Origin: Clostridia bacterium
GTDB lineage: Bacteria; Bacillota; Clostridia; Oscillospirales; CAG-272
Direction of reading: 5' to 3'
Length of the DNA: 27,692 nucleotides
Assembly: GCA_900769475.1 (NCBI GenBank)
Contig: CAAGGQ010000078.1
Coordinates: 1-27,692, forward strand
The notes beneath the pieces were generated by a model. That model was not told where the DNA came from and searched no databases. It saw only the letters and a list, made by a program, of their open reading frames with translations. The translations under genes were made by a program, and so were the position numbers. Positions 1-7,575 of this stretch are shown here, piece by piece. How positions within the stretch are numbered: position 1 is the first letter of the stretch; every line of letters starts with the position of its first letter.

Positions 1-236
1 CTGAACAAATATTTTATATTTTGGGTACGGGTTTTATTGGCTTTTCCATATGGTCATTCATTGGTTACCAACACAAATGGAAGCATATATATTGCTCGTA
101 TCAAAATGCTTATCATGAAAAAATGACACCTCATTCGATTCAATGGAATAAGATTAAGAAAAGTGATGCTCTCGGCGTTCCCTTGATTTTCTTCATCTTA
201 GGAATCGCATCACTTTGCTTCATCATTTTTGCTTGA
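1..236 (+). CDS. Partial small membrane protein, 3' end only
   Basis: The reading frame is open from the window edge (first full codon at base 3) to the TGA at 234-236, so this is probably the C-terminal part of a gene that starts upstream. The visible residues form two hydrophobic stretches, one near FIGFSIWSFIG and one at the C terminus (LGVPLIFFILGIASLCFIIF), separated by a basic, aromatic loop containing KWKHIY. This suggests a two-helix end of an integral membrane protein. A TTG at 21 could act as a start but no convincing ribosome-binding site precedes it. The base composition is clearly AT-richer than the genes that follow, which may point to a different origin. I do not recognise the family. 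Confidence 0.5.
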   Translation, partial: EQIFYILGTGFIGFSIWSFIGYQHKWKHIYCSYQNAYHEKMTPHSIQWNKIKKSDALGVPLIFFILGIASLCFIIFA

Positions 237-268
237 TCACTTCCATTCTACTATTGAGTATAAGAAAC

Positions 269-302
269 GACCCCCGACAGAGATTCACATCTGTCGGGGG
301 TC
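269..302. terminator. Strong hairpin between convergent genes, likely bidirectional terminator
   Basis: A 13-bp perfect stem (269-281 with 290-302, core CCCCCGACAG/CTGTCGGGGG) has an 8-nt loop. It lies between the plus-strand partial gene ending at 236 and the minus-strand glycosidase ending at 443. The flanks are T-rich on both strands (ATTCCTTATTT on plus, GTTTCTTATACT on minus) but neither is a clean U-tract, so efficiency is uncertain. Confidence 0.6.
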
Positions 303-329
303 ATTCCTTATTTACCGTGTGGTCATTTC

Positions 330-386
330 ACGGATCCGTAAGGGCGTTTTTCGAACGCCCGCGTGCGAACACAGTTCGCCCCTACC
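330..386. repeat. Double-hairpin intergenic repeat element
   Basis: The segment contains the palindrome ACGGATCCGT (330-339), a hairpin GGGCGTT...AACGCCC (342-360) and a second hairpin GCGAAC-ACA-GTTCGC (365-379), followed by CCCTAC. I recall similar short elements of the type 'GTAGGGGCGAAC.GTGTTCGC' dispersed in gut Clostridia genomes, but only one copy is in this window. It lies between the terminator at 269-302 and the end of the glycosidase gene. It encodes nothing convincing. Confidence 0.4.
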
Positions 387-442
387 GTGCATTGGCGAAT
401 ATCTTTATGAGAAGTCCGCCCTCACACGCTTTTTCTTGTTTT

Positions 443-2455
443 TTATTCCAGGATCTCCAGGATGCTGTGGATCTCCACGCGATCGATGCACACATGGCAA
501 CGGCCGTCCTCATAGGTAAAGGGCAGTTCCCGTCCTTCGGGCTGCAGAAGCAATCTGCGAGGCACCTTGGGTAGAGCAATGGAAAGGGTAATATCCAGCA
601 CGGGAGGAATCAGATCGTCGGTAGCGCAGGCAGCGTCGGCATGATTGCCCCCCGCGTTCACCAGCTGTACCGTTTTACGGCCTTCCTTTTCCAGAACGAT
701 CATCTCCAGCCGTCCGAAAGCCGACTCGATACGCACCATGGGATCGTACAGGTCACGGGTGATCTGCCGGAGCAGATCCCGTTGCAGATACTGGACTCCG
801 CTCAGATACTGGGAGCCGATGTCAAAGCCAACGGCGGTGACACTTCCCTTTCCATAAGGAACCGTTACGGCCAGGGGCAACCGCTCCCCGAGAAGAGCAT
901 CCGACAAAAAGGCTTGGGGCGTTCCTCCCTCGGCCGCAATCTGGGCAGGAGAGAAGGCAATGCCAAAGGTCTTTTCATCCATGGTGAAATAGTAGGGCTT
1001 GTGGGTTTGAGTTGCCTTATCGGCGTGTCCCGCATCGCCGCCGTTATCGTAGGCGATCTCGCCAAGTTCGAAGAACTCGTTGCAGGGCTTGACCTCAAAG
1101 GGCGCTCCGTTCTCGGCAAAGAAGGCACAGGTCTTCTTTCCCGCCAGCACCAGAGCGCCGCCGTTTTGAGCGTACTCCAACAGACTTTGAACGGTATCCT
1201 CTGCCAAACCCGTGTGCAATTCGGGCACCACGATCATGCCGTAGGCATCCCGATACTCTTCCAGGGTATGCTCGCAAATGATCTCCAAGGACTGCCCCAC
1301 ATCACACAACAGGGCGGTCATTCCCATTACTCTTTTGAAGCCCGAGCGGGAAAAGAGCTTTTTCGACTCGTGATAGCGATCGTAGGTAGAGAGCAACAGC
1401 GCTGCTTGATGCATAGGCGTGCCGCGGAAGCAATAGTCCTTGCGGGCACGAAGGAACTCGGCCAAAGGCACCAGATTGGTGGCGTCGATCACATTGGGCG
1501 AGCCGTCGAAATACTGCATAATATAGTTCTGATACGCGCCGCCCATGGCAATGACCGCCGCGGCCTCCTGCATGATCTGGGTAGGATGCTTGGCCACCAC
1601 AGCACCCCGATCTCCCACCGAGCGGCGGAAGTTCCAGGACATGAGATCCCAGGGCATATTTTGCTGTGCCAGGGCTCTGGCGGCGTAGCGTGCCGAGTGG
1701 AAGCTGTTCACGGGATTCAGATCTCCCGAAAGGAAGTCCACGTTGGCACTCACCGCCTCGGGCATGTGGTCGCTGAACGCCCAGTTGGAGGCGATTTGAA
1801 AATCGGGGAATCGCTCATGAAGAACGTCCACGTAATGGCGGACGTAGCGTCGGAAGATCTCCCGGTGATACTCGCGGTATTCATGGTAGTAGGGATCCGC
1901 AGGGGTGGCGGGAATGCCGCCCTTCAGATCAATTCCCGTTTCCTGCGCGAATTTAGCAAGGCTTTCGGGACGAAAATCGGGGGTGGCTCGCCAGCAGTCG
2001 CCATCGATCCACACGCCGTCTATGCCGTATCGCTCCACCAGCTCGGTGAGCTGAGGAATGAGGATCTCATCCACGTATTTGCCGTCGGGACGGGTGGTTC
2101 CCCGGTCCAGGGTGCCGTCGGCGTTCATCACGTTCTCCTCGGGATGCTCCGCGCAGTATTTCAGATCAAAGACCCCCGAATAGTGCATATAAAGGGCCAC
2201 ATCCTCCTCCTTGGTCACGCGACGCCAAAGGGCCAGGGTGTCCTGGGCGAATTGGGGCATGGCGTTGCCGATCCCCGAAGGGTACGACGCCCAACCGGGA
2301 TGTCCCTTGCAGTCGATCTGAATAAAATCCGGCTTCAGGGTGCGACAGATCTCGCGAATGTCCTCTTCCTTCAAATTGATACCCTGTACCCCATATTTGG
2401 GCTGGGCGTGATAGTCAAAATGCAAGCCGAAAAAGCTGTCTTTTCTTTTTTTCAT
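443..2455 (-). CDS. GH29/GH151-like glycoside hydrolase (putative alpha-L-fucosidase), 670 aa
   Basis: This is a putative cytoplasmic exo-glycosidase with no signal peptide. The N-terminal ~350 residues look like a TIM barrel: FGLHFDYH near residue 9, DCKGHPGWASYPS near 48 and GVWIDGDCW near 147. The last resembles the W-x-D-G-D strand that carries the Asp nucleophile of GH29/GH151 fucosidases, with D151 as the candidate. The middle (about 380-560) has the feel of the glutamine-amidotransferase-like 'trimerisation' domain found in GH42 and GH151-type enzymes, followed by a C-terminal beta domain. The start at 2455 has a good ribosome-binding site (AAGAGGTGAC). It begins 12 nt after the MBL-fold gene and shares its promoter. 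A general 'hypothetical glycosyl hydrolase' of the GHL6 type is an equally acceptable label; the substrate is inferred only. Confidence 0.75.
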   Translation of the reverse strand: MKKRKDSFFGLHFDYHAQPKYGVQGINLKEEDIREICRTLKPDFIQIDCKGHPGWASYPSGIGNAMPQFAQDTLALWRRVTKEEDVALYMHYSGVFDLKYCAEHPEENVMNADGTLDRGTTRPDGKYVDEILIPQLTELVERYGIDGVWIDGDCWRATPDFRPESLAKFAQETGIDLKGGIPATPADPYYHEYREYHREIFRRYVRHYVDVLHERFPDFQIASNWAFSDHMPEAVSANVDFLSGDLNPVNSFHSARYAARALAQQNMPWDLMSWNFRRSVGDRGAVVAKHPTQIMQEAAAVIAMGGAYQNYIMQYFDGSPNVIDATNLVPLAEFLRARKDYCFRGTPMHQAALLLSTYDRYHESKKLFSRSGFKRVMGMTALLCDVGQSLEIICEHTLEEYRDAYGMIVVPELHTGLAEDTVQSLLEYAQNGGALVLAGKKTCAFFAENGAPFEVKPCNEFFELGEIAYDNGGDAGHADKATQTHKPYYFTMDEKTFGIAFSPAQIAAEGGTPQAFLSDALLGERLPLAVTVPYGKGSVTAVGFDIGSQYLSGVQYLQRDLLRQITRDLYDPMVRIESAFGRLEMIVLEKEGRKTVQLVNAGGNHADAACATDDLIPPVLDITLSIALPKVPRRLLLQPEGRELPFTYEDGRCHVCIDRVEIHSILEILE

Positions 2456-2467
2456 AATGTCACCTCT

Positions 2468-3193
2468 TTATATCTCAAAGGAATCCCCGTCCGCGGGGGT
2501 CAAGATCTCAAAGTGATATCGTCCCTTCGCAGCTTCTACGCCCTCGTAATGCTGCTTTTTGGCGTGGACGAAAAAGACCTTTTTCGCGCGGCAGGTCTCC
2601 AAATAGGGCGCCAGAATTTCCATATCAAAATGCGCCATCTCGCAAACGAAGCCGTCGATCTCTTCCTTGACCACCGCGGGAATATCCTTCTTTTTCAGCT
2701 TGTAGGAAAAATCACCGCCAAAGAGCACGCGCTTATCCCCTTCGGTCACCAGAATGGAGTAGGAATTGGGCATGTGCATGGTGGGAATATACTCCACCTT
2801 GATGTTTTCATCCTCGTACACCACGCCCGCCGTGGGAACGTGGAAGTGCAGGCGACTCTCGTCAATGGCACCGGAGCCCGTCACCTCCAGCCACTGCTTT
2901 GTGGCGTCAATCTGCTCTTGCTTGGTAATAAAGAATTCTCCCGTGCTATCCTTGTAGAACCAGTTCATCAAGCCAATGAGACCAAGCATGCCAACGGTGT
3001 GATCCATGTGGGCGTGGGTGGTGAACAGCGCGCGGAAATCCGCCACCTTTTTATCGTTGCGCAAGAGCAGATCCATCACCGGCGCGCCCGCGTCGATGAA
3101 ATAAAAGGAGCCGCCCGACTCCAGCATAATGCTGCTGCAGAAGCGATCCTTTGCGGGAACGCCGTGGGACGTGCCTAAAAATGTGAGCTTCAT
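2468..3193 (-). CDS. MBL-fold metallo-hydrolase, RNase Z-like, 241 aa
   Basis: This is a soluble metallo-beta-lactamase-fold hydrolase. The metal-binding motif HxHxDH is present as THAHMDH (H60, H62, D64, H65). Further ligands are H140 (PTMHMPNS), D161 (FGGDFSY) and H210 (FVHAKK). The N terminus MKLTFLGTSHGVP matches the FLGT(S/G) opening of the RNase Z/arylsulfatase-like branch. The exosite arm typical of true tRNase Z is not obvious, so tRNA processing should not be assumed. The start at 3193 has an AAGGAG site 6 nt upstream. It is the first gene of a two-gene operon with the glycosidase, which suggests a role in the same carbohydrate or glycoside pathway, for example hydrolysis of a lactone or ester. 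That role is inferred only from context. Confidence 0.85.
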   Translation of the reverse strand: MKLTFLGTSHGVPAKDRFCSSIMLESGGSFYFIDAGAPVMDLLLRNDKKVADFRALFTTHAHMDHTVGMLGLIGLMNWFYKDSTGEFFITKQEQIDATKQWLEVTGSGAIDESRLHFHVPTAGVVYEDENIKVEYIPTMHMPNSYSILVTEGDKRVLFGGDFSYKLKKKDIPAVVKEEIDGFVCEMAHFDMEILAPYLETCRAKKVFFVHAKKQHYEGVEAAKGRYHFEILTPADGDSFEI

Positions 3194-3225
3194 AGTGTTC
3201 TCCTTACTTCGGAAATGATGCGTTT

Positions 3226-3254
3226 ATTGTATCACAGGAAAAAAAGAAAGTCAA
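3226..3254 (-). promoter_or_regulatory. Sigma-A-like promoter of the MBL-glycosidase operon
   Basis: On the minus strand, -35 TTGACT (3249-3254) and -10 TACAAT (3226-3231) are separated by exactly 17 nt. The predicted transcript starts near 3219, about 26 nt before the ATG at 3193. Confidence 0.75.
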
Positions 3255-3320
3255 TATAAAATAAATTTATTGCATCGCAAGCATAAAAAGAAAATCGCGC
3301 AAAGAAGAAATCAAGAGGAT

Positions 3321-3352
3321 AAAAAAGAGAGCTTCCCGCGGAAGCTCTCTTT
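3321..3352 (-). terminator. Rho-independent terminator of the Gfo/Idh/MocA gene
   Basis: A 12-bp perfect stem (3324-3335 with 3341-3352, GAGAGCTTC/GAAGCTCTC core) with loop CCGCG is followed on the minus strand by TTTTTTATCC. It lies 12 nt past the stop of the oxidoreductase gene and insulates it from the downstream MBL operon promoter. Confidence 0.85.
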
Positions 3353-3364
3353 TGATGTTTGATT

Positions 3365-4408
3365 TTACAGCTCTACGATCTTACCGGTCTTGGCAGACTC
3401 GAAGGCCGCCAGAATGACCTTAAGATCGGTGCGCATCTGATCATGGGTGACGAGCTGCTCCTCCTCGCCGCGGATGGCGCGAACGAAGTTGCGGTAGTAG
3501 TCGTGCACGTCGGACTTCGGCAGCTCGATCTGGTAGGTATCGGTGGTGAACTCGTCACGGGGTGCCATGGTCTTGGTCAAACCTGCGGCGGTTTCCACGG
3601 GGGTAACGTTTGCTTCCTGCCAATAGTCGCACTTCACCACGTCAAGAGGCTTCTTCCAGCCGGGCATGCTGGCCGAGCCGCCCTTGGCGCGCAGATACCA
3701 GCGAGGCATGTTGATAAAGTTGTAGGTACCAACCTCAACGGTTGCGCGAACGCCGCTTTCGAAGTAAATATCCAAACGGAAGCCGTCGTCGCAGTCGCTG
3801 TTGGTAATGTAATCGCAGATGCAGCTCACGCGCTTGGGGTTGAAGCCGAAGATCATATGGATCTGGTCGATCAAATGAATGCCCCAGTCGTACAGCATAC
3901 CGCCGCCGCACTTCTTCATGCCTCTCCAGTCGCCGGGAATACCGCGGCTACCGTGGACGCGAGATTCCACGTTGATCACCTGGCCCAGCTCTCCCGATTG
4001 GCACAGCTCCTTCACGGCCAGGAAATCCTCGTCCCAACGGCGGTTCTGGTGAACCGAGAAACGAACGCCGTTGCGCTCGGAGGCGGCGATCATCCGCTCC
4101 AAGGATTCCATCGTGATGGTAACGGGCTTCTCGCTGATCACGTTCTTACCGGCGTTCATCGCGGCAATAGCGATCTCCTCGTGCACGTCGTTGGGCGTGG
4201 CAACGGTAACCAGCTCCACCGACTCGTCGGCGAAAACATCTTCCAGCGATGTGTATACATGAAGATTGCGGCTCTCTGCCAGCTCACATCTTGCGGGATC
4301 GATATCGTAAATTCCGGCAACCTCAGCCACATCGCTATCCGCCAACTTTTTCACGTGCCAGCCGCCCATTCCGCCGTATCCAATAATCGCTACTCTCATT
4401 TTTTTCAT
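3365..4408 (-). CDS. Gfo/Idh/MocA-family NAD(P)-dependent oxidoreductase, 347 aa
   Basis: This is a cytoplasmic sugar or inositol-type dehydrogenase. The N-terminal Rossmann fold shows the dinucleotide motif IIGYGGMGGWHVKKL right after the start. The conserved catalytic-lysine motif is EKPVT (NVISEKPVTITMESLE). The C-terminal alpha/beta domain carries the D-x-G-x-H signature DWGIHLIDQIHMIFG. Length is typical for the family. A longer frame opens at 4477, but the ATG at 4408 is preferred: it has AAGGAAG upstream, gives the usual MKKMRVAIIGYG start, and the promoter at 4466-4494 puts the transcription start inside the longer frame. It is transcribed alone. Neighbouring glycoside genes suggest a role in sugar catabolism, but the substrate cannot be read from the sequence. 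Confidence 0.9.
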   Translation of the reverse strand: MKKMRVAIIGYGGMGGWHVKKLADSDVAEVAGIYDIDPARCELAESRNLHVYTSLEDVFADESVELVTVATPNDVHEEIAIAAMNAGKNVISEKPVTITMESLERMIAASERNGVRFSVHQNRRWDEDFLAVKELCQSGELGQVINVESRVHGSRGIPGDWRGMKKCGGGMLYDWGIHLIDQIHMIFGFNPKRVSCICDYITNSDCDDGFRLDIYFESGVRATVEVGTYNFINMPRWYLRAKGGSASMPGWKKPLDVVKCDYWQEANVTPVETAAGLTKTMAPRDEFTTDTYQIELPKSDVHDYYRNFVRAIRGEEEQLVTHDQMRTDLKVILAAFESAKTGKIVEL

Positions 4409-4465
4409 ATCAGTGTATCTTCCTTTCCGAAAACATCCTGAGATAGATTCTGTTTTTACAGCACC

Positions 4466-4494
4466 AGTATATAGCATTTTTTACCCGATTTCAA
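4466..4494 (-). promoter_or_regulatory. Sigma-A-like promoter of the Gfo/Idh/MocA gene
   Basis: -35 TTGAAA (4489-4494) and -10 TATACT (4466-4471) on the minus strand have a 17-nt spacer. The predicted start near 4459 gives a leader of about 50 nt. Confidence 0.75.
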
Positions 4495-4576
4495 GATACC
4501 TTTTGCTTTTTTAAGGACAAATATTGCTCTGAAAGGGCTTTTTTTCTATTTTTGAAGGAAAAATATTGCAAACCTA

Positions 4577-4605
4577 TTGTAAAATAAACCAAAATAATAT
4601 ATAAT
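4577..4605 (+). promoter_or_regulatory. Promoter of lepA
   Basis: -35 TTGTAA (4577-4582), a 17-nt spacer, and consensus -10 TATAAT (4600-4605) lie in a very AT-rich stretch. The leader to the chosen GTG start is about 50 nt. It is divergent from the dehydrogenase promoter. Confidence 0.7.
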
Positions 4606-4662
4606 AATAAGAGATTCAAATCGAAATCCTGTTTGATAACAAGAAAGGCTCGGTTACAGAAC

Positions 4663-6480
4663 GTGCAAAAATCCGAACGTCAAAATCACATTCGCAATTT
4701 TTCCATCATCGCACATATCGACCACGGCAAATCTACCCTTGCCGACCGTATTTTGGAAAAGACCCAAACGGTTGCAAAGCGGGACATGGAGGAGCAGATC
4801 CTGGACAACATGGATCTGGAGCGGGAGCGTGGCATTACCATCAAAGCCCGCGCGGTCAAGCTGGATTATGTGGCGCAGGATGGGGAGACCTATACCTTCA
4901 ACCTCATCGACACCCCCGGCCACGTGGACTTTAACTACGAGGTGTCCCGTTCCCTCAACGCCTGCGACGGCGCTCTGTTGGTAGTGGACGCAACCCAGGG
5001 CATTGAGGCCCAGACCCTTGCCAACGCCTACCTTGCGGTGGACGCCAATCTGGAGATCGTTCCCGTGATCAACAAGATCGACCTCCCCTCTGCCGACATT
5101 GACAAATGTCGGAACGAGATCGAGGACGTCATCGGCATTCCCGCAGAAGATTGCCCCGCGGTGTCGGCCAAAACCGGACTGAACATTGAGGACGTTCTCG
5201 AGGCGGTGGTAAAAAACATTCCCTCCCCCGAGGGCGATGAAAACGCGCCTCTGAAAGCACTGATCTTTGACTCCTACTACGACAGCTACCTGGGCGTGGT
5301 GGTTAATATCCGCGTCATCGACGGCGAGATCAAGACCGGGGATAAGATCCAGCTCATGAGCACCGGTGCCATTTTTGATATTGTGGACGTGGGTACCATG
5401 GAACCCTTTGGATTGAAGAAGGGCGATTGCCTGCGCGCCGGCGAGGTTGGCTATTTCACGGCGTCCATCAAGAGCGTCAGCGACACCCGCGTGGGTGATA
5501 CGGTGACCCACGTTTCCAATCCCGCCGCCACTCCCCTGCCCGGCTTCAAAGCGGTTCAGCCCATGGTATACGCCGGCATCTATCCCGCCGACGGCGCCCG
5601 CTACGGAGATCTGCGGGACGCCTTGGAAAAACTTCAGCTCAACGACGCTGCTCTGATCTTTGAGCCCGAGACCTCCATTGCTCTGGGCTTTGGCTTCCGT
5701 TGCGGATTTTTGGGACTCCTCCACATGGAGATCATTGAAGAGCGCCTGGAGCGCGAGTTCAATCTTGACCTCATCACCACTGCTCCCAGCGTTATCTACG
5801 AGATCAAGCTCAAGAGCGGCGAAACCGTGCGCATCGATAACCCCTCCAACTATCCCACCCCCGATACCATTGACGTTGCCTACGAGCCTTTGGTTAAAGC
5901 CAACATCATCACTCCCGTAGACTACGTGGGAGGACTGATGGATCTTTGCCAGACCCGCCGCGGCGTCTTTATCGACATGAAGTACCTGGACCCCACCCGT
6001 GTGGAGCTCCATTACAACCTGCCCCTGAACGAGATCATCTACGACTTTTTCGATGCTCTCAAGAGCCGCTCTCGTGGCTACGCCTCCCTGGACTACGAGC
6101 TTCACGGCTACGAGCCCTCCAAGCTGGTCAAGCTGGATTTCCTGCTCAACGGCGAGCAGGTGGATGCCCTTTCCTTTATCGTTCACGAGGAAAAGGCCTA
6201 CGGACGCGCCCGCAAGATCGCGGAGAAGCTGAAGGATAACATTCCGCGTCAGCTCTTTGAGGTACCGATCCAGGCCGCCATTGGAACCAAGGTCATTGCC
6301 CGCGAAACGGTCAAGGCCATGCGCAAGGACGTGCTTGCCAAGTGCTACGGCGGTGACATCACCCGTAAGAAGAAGCTGCTGGAGAAGCAGAAGGAAGGCA
6401 AAAAGAAGATGCGTCAGCTCGGCTCGGTTCAAGTCTCCCCCGAGGCCTTCATGGCCGTGCTGAAGCTGGATGATGAATAA
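4663..6480 (+). CDS. lepA: Elongation factor 4 (LepA) GTPase, 605 aa
   Basis: This is the ribosome-associated translational GTPase EF4, which back-translocates or remodels stalled ribosomes. The G1 motif AHIDHGKST is at residues 17-25. The switch region ERERGITIKA, G3 DTPGH and G4 NKID follow, then EF-G-like domains and the LepA-specific C-terminal domain (GGDITRKKKLLEKQKEGKKKM, quoted partly: RKKKLLEKQKEGKKKM). The open frame reaches a TTG at 4633, but the GTG at 4663 is chosen: it gives the family's usual short N terminus before RNFSIIAHIDHGKST, and an AGAAAGG motif lies about 13 nt upstream, a rather long spacing. It appears monocistronic, with its own promoter and a 3' hairpin. Confidence 0.95.
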   Translation: MQKSERQNHIRNFSIIAHIDHGKSTLADRILEKTQTVAKRDMEEQILDNMDLERERGITIKARAVKLDYVAQDGETYTFNLIDTPGHVDFNYEVSRSLNACDGALLVVDATQGIEAQTLANAYLAVDANLEIVPVINKIDLPSADIDKCRNEIEDVIGIPAEDCPAVSAKTGLNIEDVLEAVVKNIPSPEGDENAPLKALIFDSYYDSYLGVVVNIRVIDGEIKTGDKIQLMSTGAIFDIVDVGTMEPFGLKKGDCLRAGEVGYFTASIKSVSDTRVGDTVTHVSNPAATPLPGFKAVQPMVYAGIYPADGARYGDLRDALEKLQLNDAALIFEPETSIALGFGFRCGFLGLLHMEIIEERLEREFNLDLITTAPSVIYEIKLKSGETVRIDNPSNYPTPDTIDVAYEPLVKANIITPVDYVGGLMDLCQTRRGVFIDMKYLDPTRVELHYNLPLNEIIYDFFDALKSRSRGYASLDYELHGYEPSKLVKLDFLLNGEQVDALSFIVHEEKAYGRARKIAEKLKDNIPRQLFEVPIQAAIGTKVIARETVKAMRKDVLAKCYGGDITRKKKLLEKQKEGKKKMRQLGSVQVSPEAFMAVLKLDDE

Positions 6481-6493
6481 TTTTTAGAGAGAA

Positions 6494-6528
6494 TGCAGGG
6501 GGAACTTTTTGAAAAAGCTCCCCCTGCA
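6494..6528 (+). terminator. Long hairpin after lepA, first element of a composite repeat
   Basis: The outer stem TGCAGGGGGA/TCCCCCTGCA (6494-6503 with 6519-6528) continues imperfectly inward through ACTTTTT/GAAAAAGC. It lies 14 nt past the lepA stop. There is no clear U-tract after it on the plus strand, so it may act as a 3' stabiliser or a weak terminator. Confidence 0.5.
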
Positions 6529-6730
6529 CCCCTTCAAAAACTTTTACAGATGTTGGGTTGGAAATGATTTCACGCAAAACTCGTTAAAAGTTTTGGTCAA
6601 GCTTTTTCAAAAGCTTGCGAGGTCAAGGGCGAGTAGCCCATTTCGCACTCCGCAGAGTGCGAAATGCCTCAACGGCGCTTTTCTTTTTGCGAGCTTTTTC
6701 TTTTGCGCCTACATGGTCAAAAGAAAAAGC
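6494..6730. repeat. Composite multi-hairpin intergenic repeat between lepA and the amidase
   Basis: There are six consecutive inverted repeats. They are 6494-6528 (TGCAGGGGG...CCCCCTGCA), the AAAACTTTTAC / GTTAAAAGTTTT pair (about 6537-6595), AAGCTTTTT/AAAAGCTT (about 6599-6616), GGGC-GAGTA-GCCC (6627-6639), a perfect 12-bp stem CATTTCGCACTC/GAGTGCGAAATG (6639-6666), and GCTTTTTCTTTT/AAAAGAAAAAGC (6693-6704 with 6719-6730). Open frames across it are by-products of the repeat. I recall similar arrays downstream of genes in Oscillospiraceae, but only one copy is in this window. Confidence 0.6.
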
Positions 6731-6765
6731 GGCTAAGGATTTTCGACGCAAAAAAAACAGCAACG

Positions 6766-7326
6766 TTATCCCAAATACTCCACGATCCCATTATAGATCC
6801 CCCTTGCGAACAGCCCGGGATCGTTATTCATCAGGGCGGCGTCCCCCGGGTTGGTGATAAAGCCCAGCTCCACCAACACGGCAGGCATGGCAGTGCGGCG
6901 CAGGACGTATAGCCCCGGGCGCACCTTCATGCCCCGATTCCGAAGACCCGTGGTCTCGGAAATATTCTCCACAATGTCCTCCCCCAGGGCAAAGGCGCGA
7001 CCGTTGCGGGCATAGGCAAAGGCCTCCACCCCTGTGGCATCGGGATTGGAGGACGCGTTGGTGTGGATACTAATGAAATAATCCGCCCCCCACTGATTGG
7101 CGTCGTTTACCCGCGCCTGCAGGCTGGTGGTGTTGGAGGTCCCCAGGGCGGTGGTAGGCGTGGGCCGCGACAAACGCACTTCAAAATCGGGATTCTGTCG
7201 CAACAGCGCAGCCAGCTCCTGCCCCACGTTGTAGGTAATGGTCTGCTCCCGCAATCCGTTCCCCTCGGCTCCCGCATTGGGATTTTCCGGGTTGTGTCCC
7301 TGGTCGATGTAGATCTTCGTAGCCAT
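6766..7326 (-). CDS. N-acetylmuramoyl-L-alanine amidase, Amidase_3 type, 186 aa
   Basis: This enzyme cleaves the amide bond between N-acetylmuramic acid and the stem peptide of peptidoglycan. The whole protein is a single Amidase_3 zinc domain. Metal ligands are H11 (YIDQGHNPEN), E27 (LREQTITYN) and H88 (SIHTNAS), and the catalytic Glu is E153 (VLVELGFITN). The start at 7326 has GGGAGGATCACA upstream, a far better site than the upstream ATG at 7347. There is no signal peptide and no cell-wall-binding domain. That pattern fits the mother-cell lytic amidase CwlC of sporulation or a prophage-type lysin better than a housekeeping secreted autolysin. It is convergent with lepA. CwlD-like and phage origins remain possible. 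Confidence 0.9.
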   Translation of the reverse strand: MATKIYIDQGHNPENPNAGAEGNGLREQTITYNVGQELAALLRQNPDFEVRLSRPTPTTALGTSNTTSLQARVNDANQWGADYFISIHTNASSNPDATGVEAFAYARNGRAFALGEDIVENISETTGLRNRGMKVRPGLYVLRRTAMPAVLVELGFITNPGDAALMNNDPGLFARGIYNGIVEYLG

Positions 7327-7358
7327 TGTGATCCTCCCAAAATTCAAATCTCATAAAC

Positions 7359-7389
7359 AATATATGCGAAGTTTATCAAAATGATAAAC
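7359..7389 (-). promoter_or_regulatory. Possible amidase promoter with an overlapping 19-bp palindrome
   Basis: The perfect inverted repeat GTTTATCA-AAA-TGATAAAC occupies 7371-7389. On the minus strand TTATCA (7382-7387) and TATATT (7359-7364) are 17 nt apart, a weak promoter match, and the palindrome overlaps its -35 box and spacer. This is the layout expected of a repressor operator. The regulator is unknown. Confidence 0.4.
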
Positions 7390-7466
7390 ATAACATACCC
7401 CCTCCTCCCCTTTGTAAGGGTTCCGGAAAGAGGGGGAGAAAAGATTCTTCCCCCATAAAGCAATGT

Positions 7467-7520
7467 CCCCTCTCCGTCTCGCCAAAAGGCGAGCCACCTC
7501 TCCCACAGGGAGAGGCTTTC
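7467..7520 (-). repeat. Two-hairpin repeat, copy without gene (copy 3)
   Basis: Read on the minus strand the element runs AAG, hairpin 1 CCTCTCCC/GGGAGAGG, hairpin 2 CTCGCC-TTTT-GGCGAG, then ACGGAGAGGGG. The order matches the copies that flank the DUF559 gene at 14133-14613, but the stem sequences differ in a compensatory way. Confidence 0.65.
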
Positions 7521-7575
7521 AAGGAACATCCCCAAAAACACATCAACACGCCTAAAAAATCTTCGTTTTTTGTGG

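Noticed and set aside
641..3178. 845-codon open frame on the plus strand
   Set aside because: It lies antisense to the glycosidase and MBL genes, whose motifs, ribosome-binding sites and promoter are clear. It runs straight through both genes and the gap between them, and shows no recognisable domain.
4654..6432. 592-codon open frame antisense to lepA
   Set aside because: The lepA frame has all GTPase motifs. The antisense frame has no domain and no ribosome-binding site.
6509..6912. Three short plus-strand open frames after lepA
   Set aside because: They lie in the composite hairpin repeat and the amidase 3' end. Their composition reflects the inverted repeats, not a protein.
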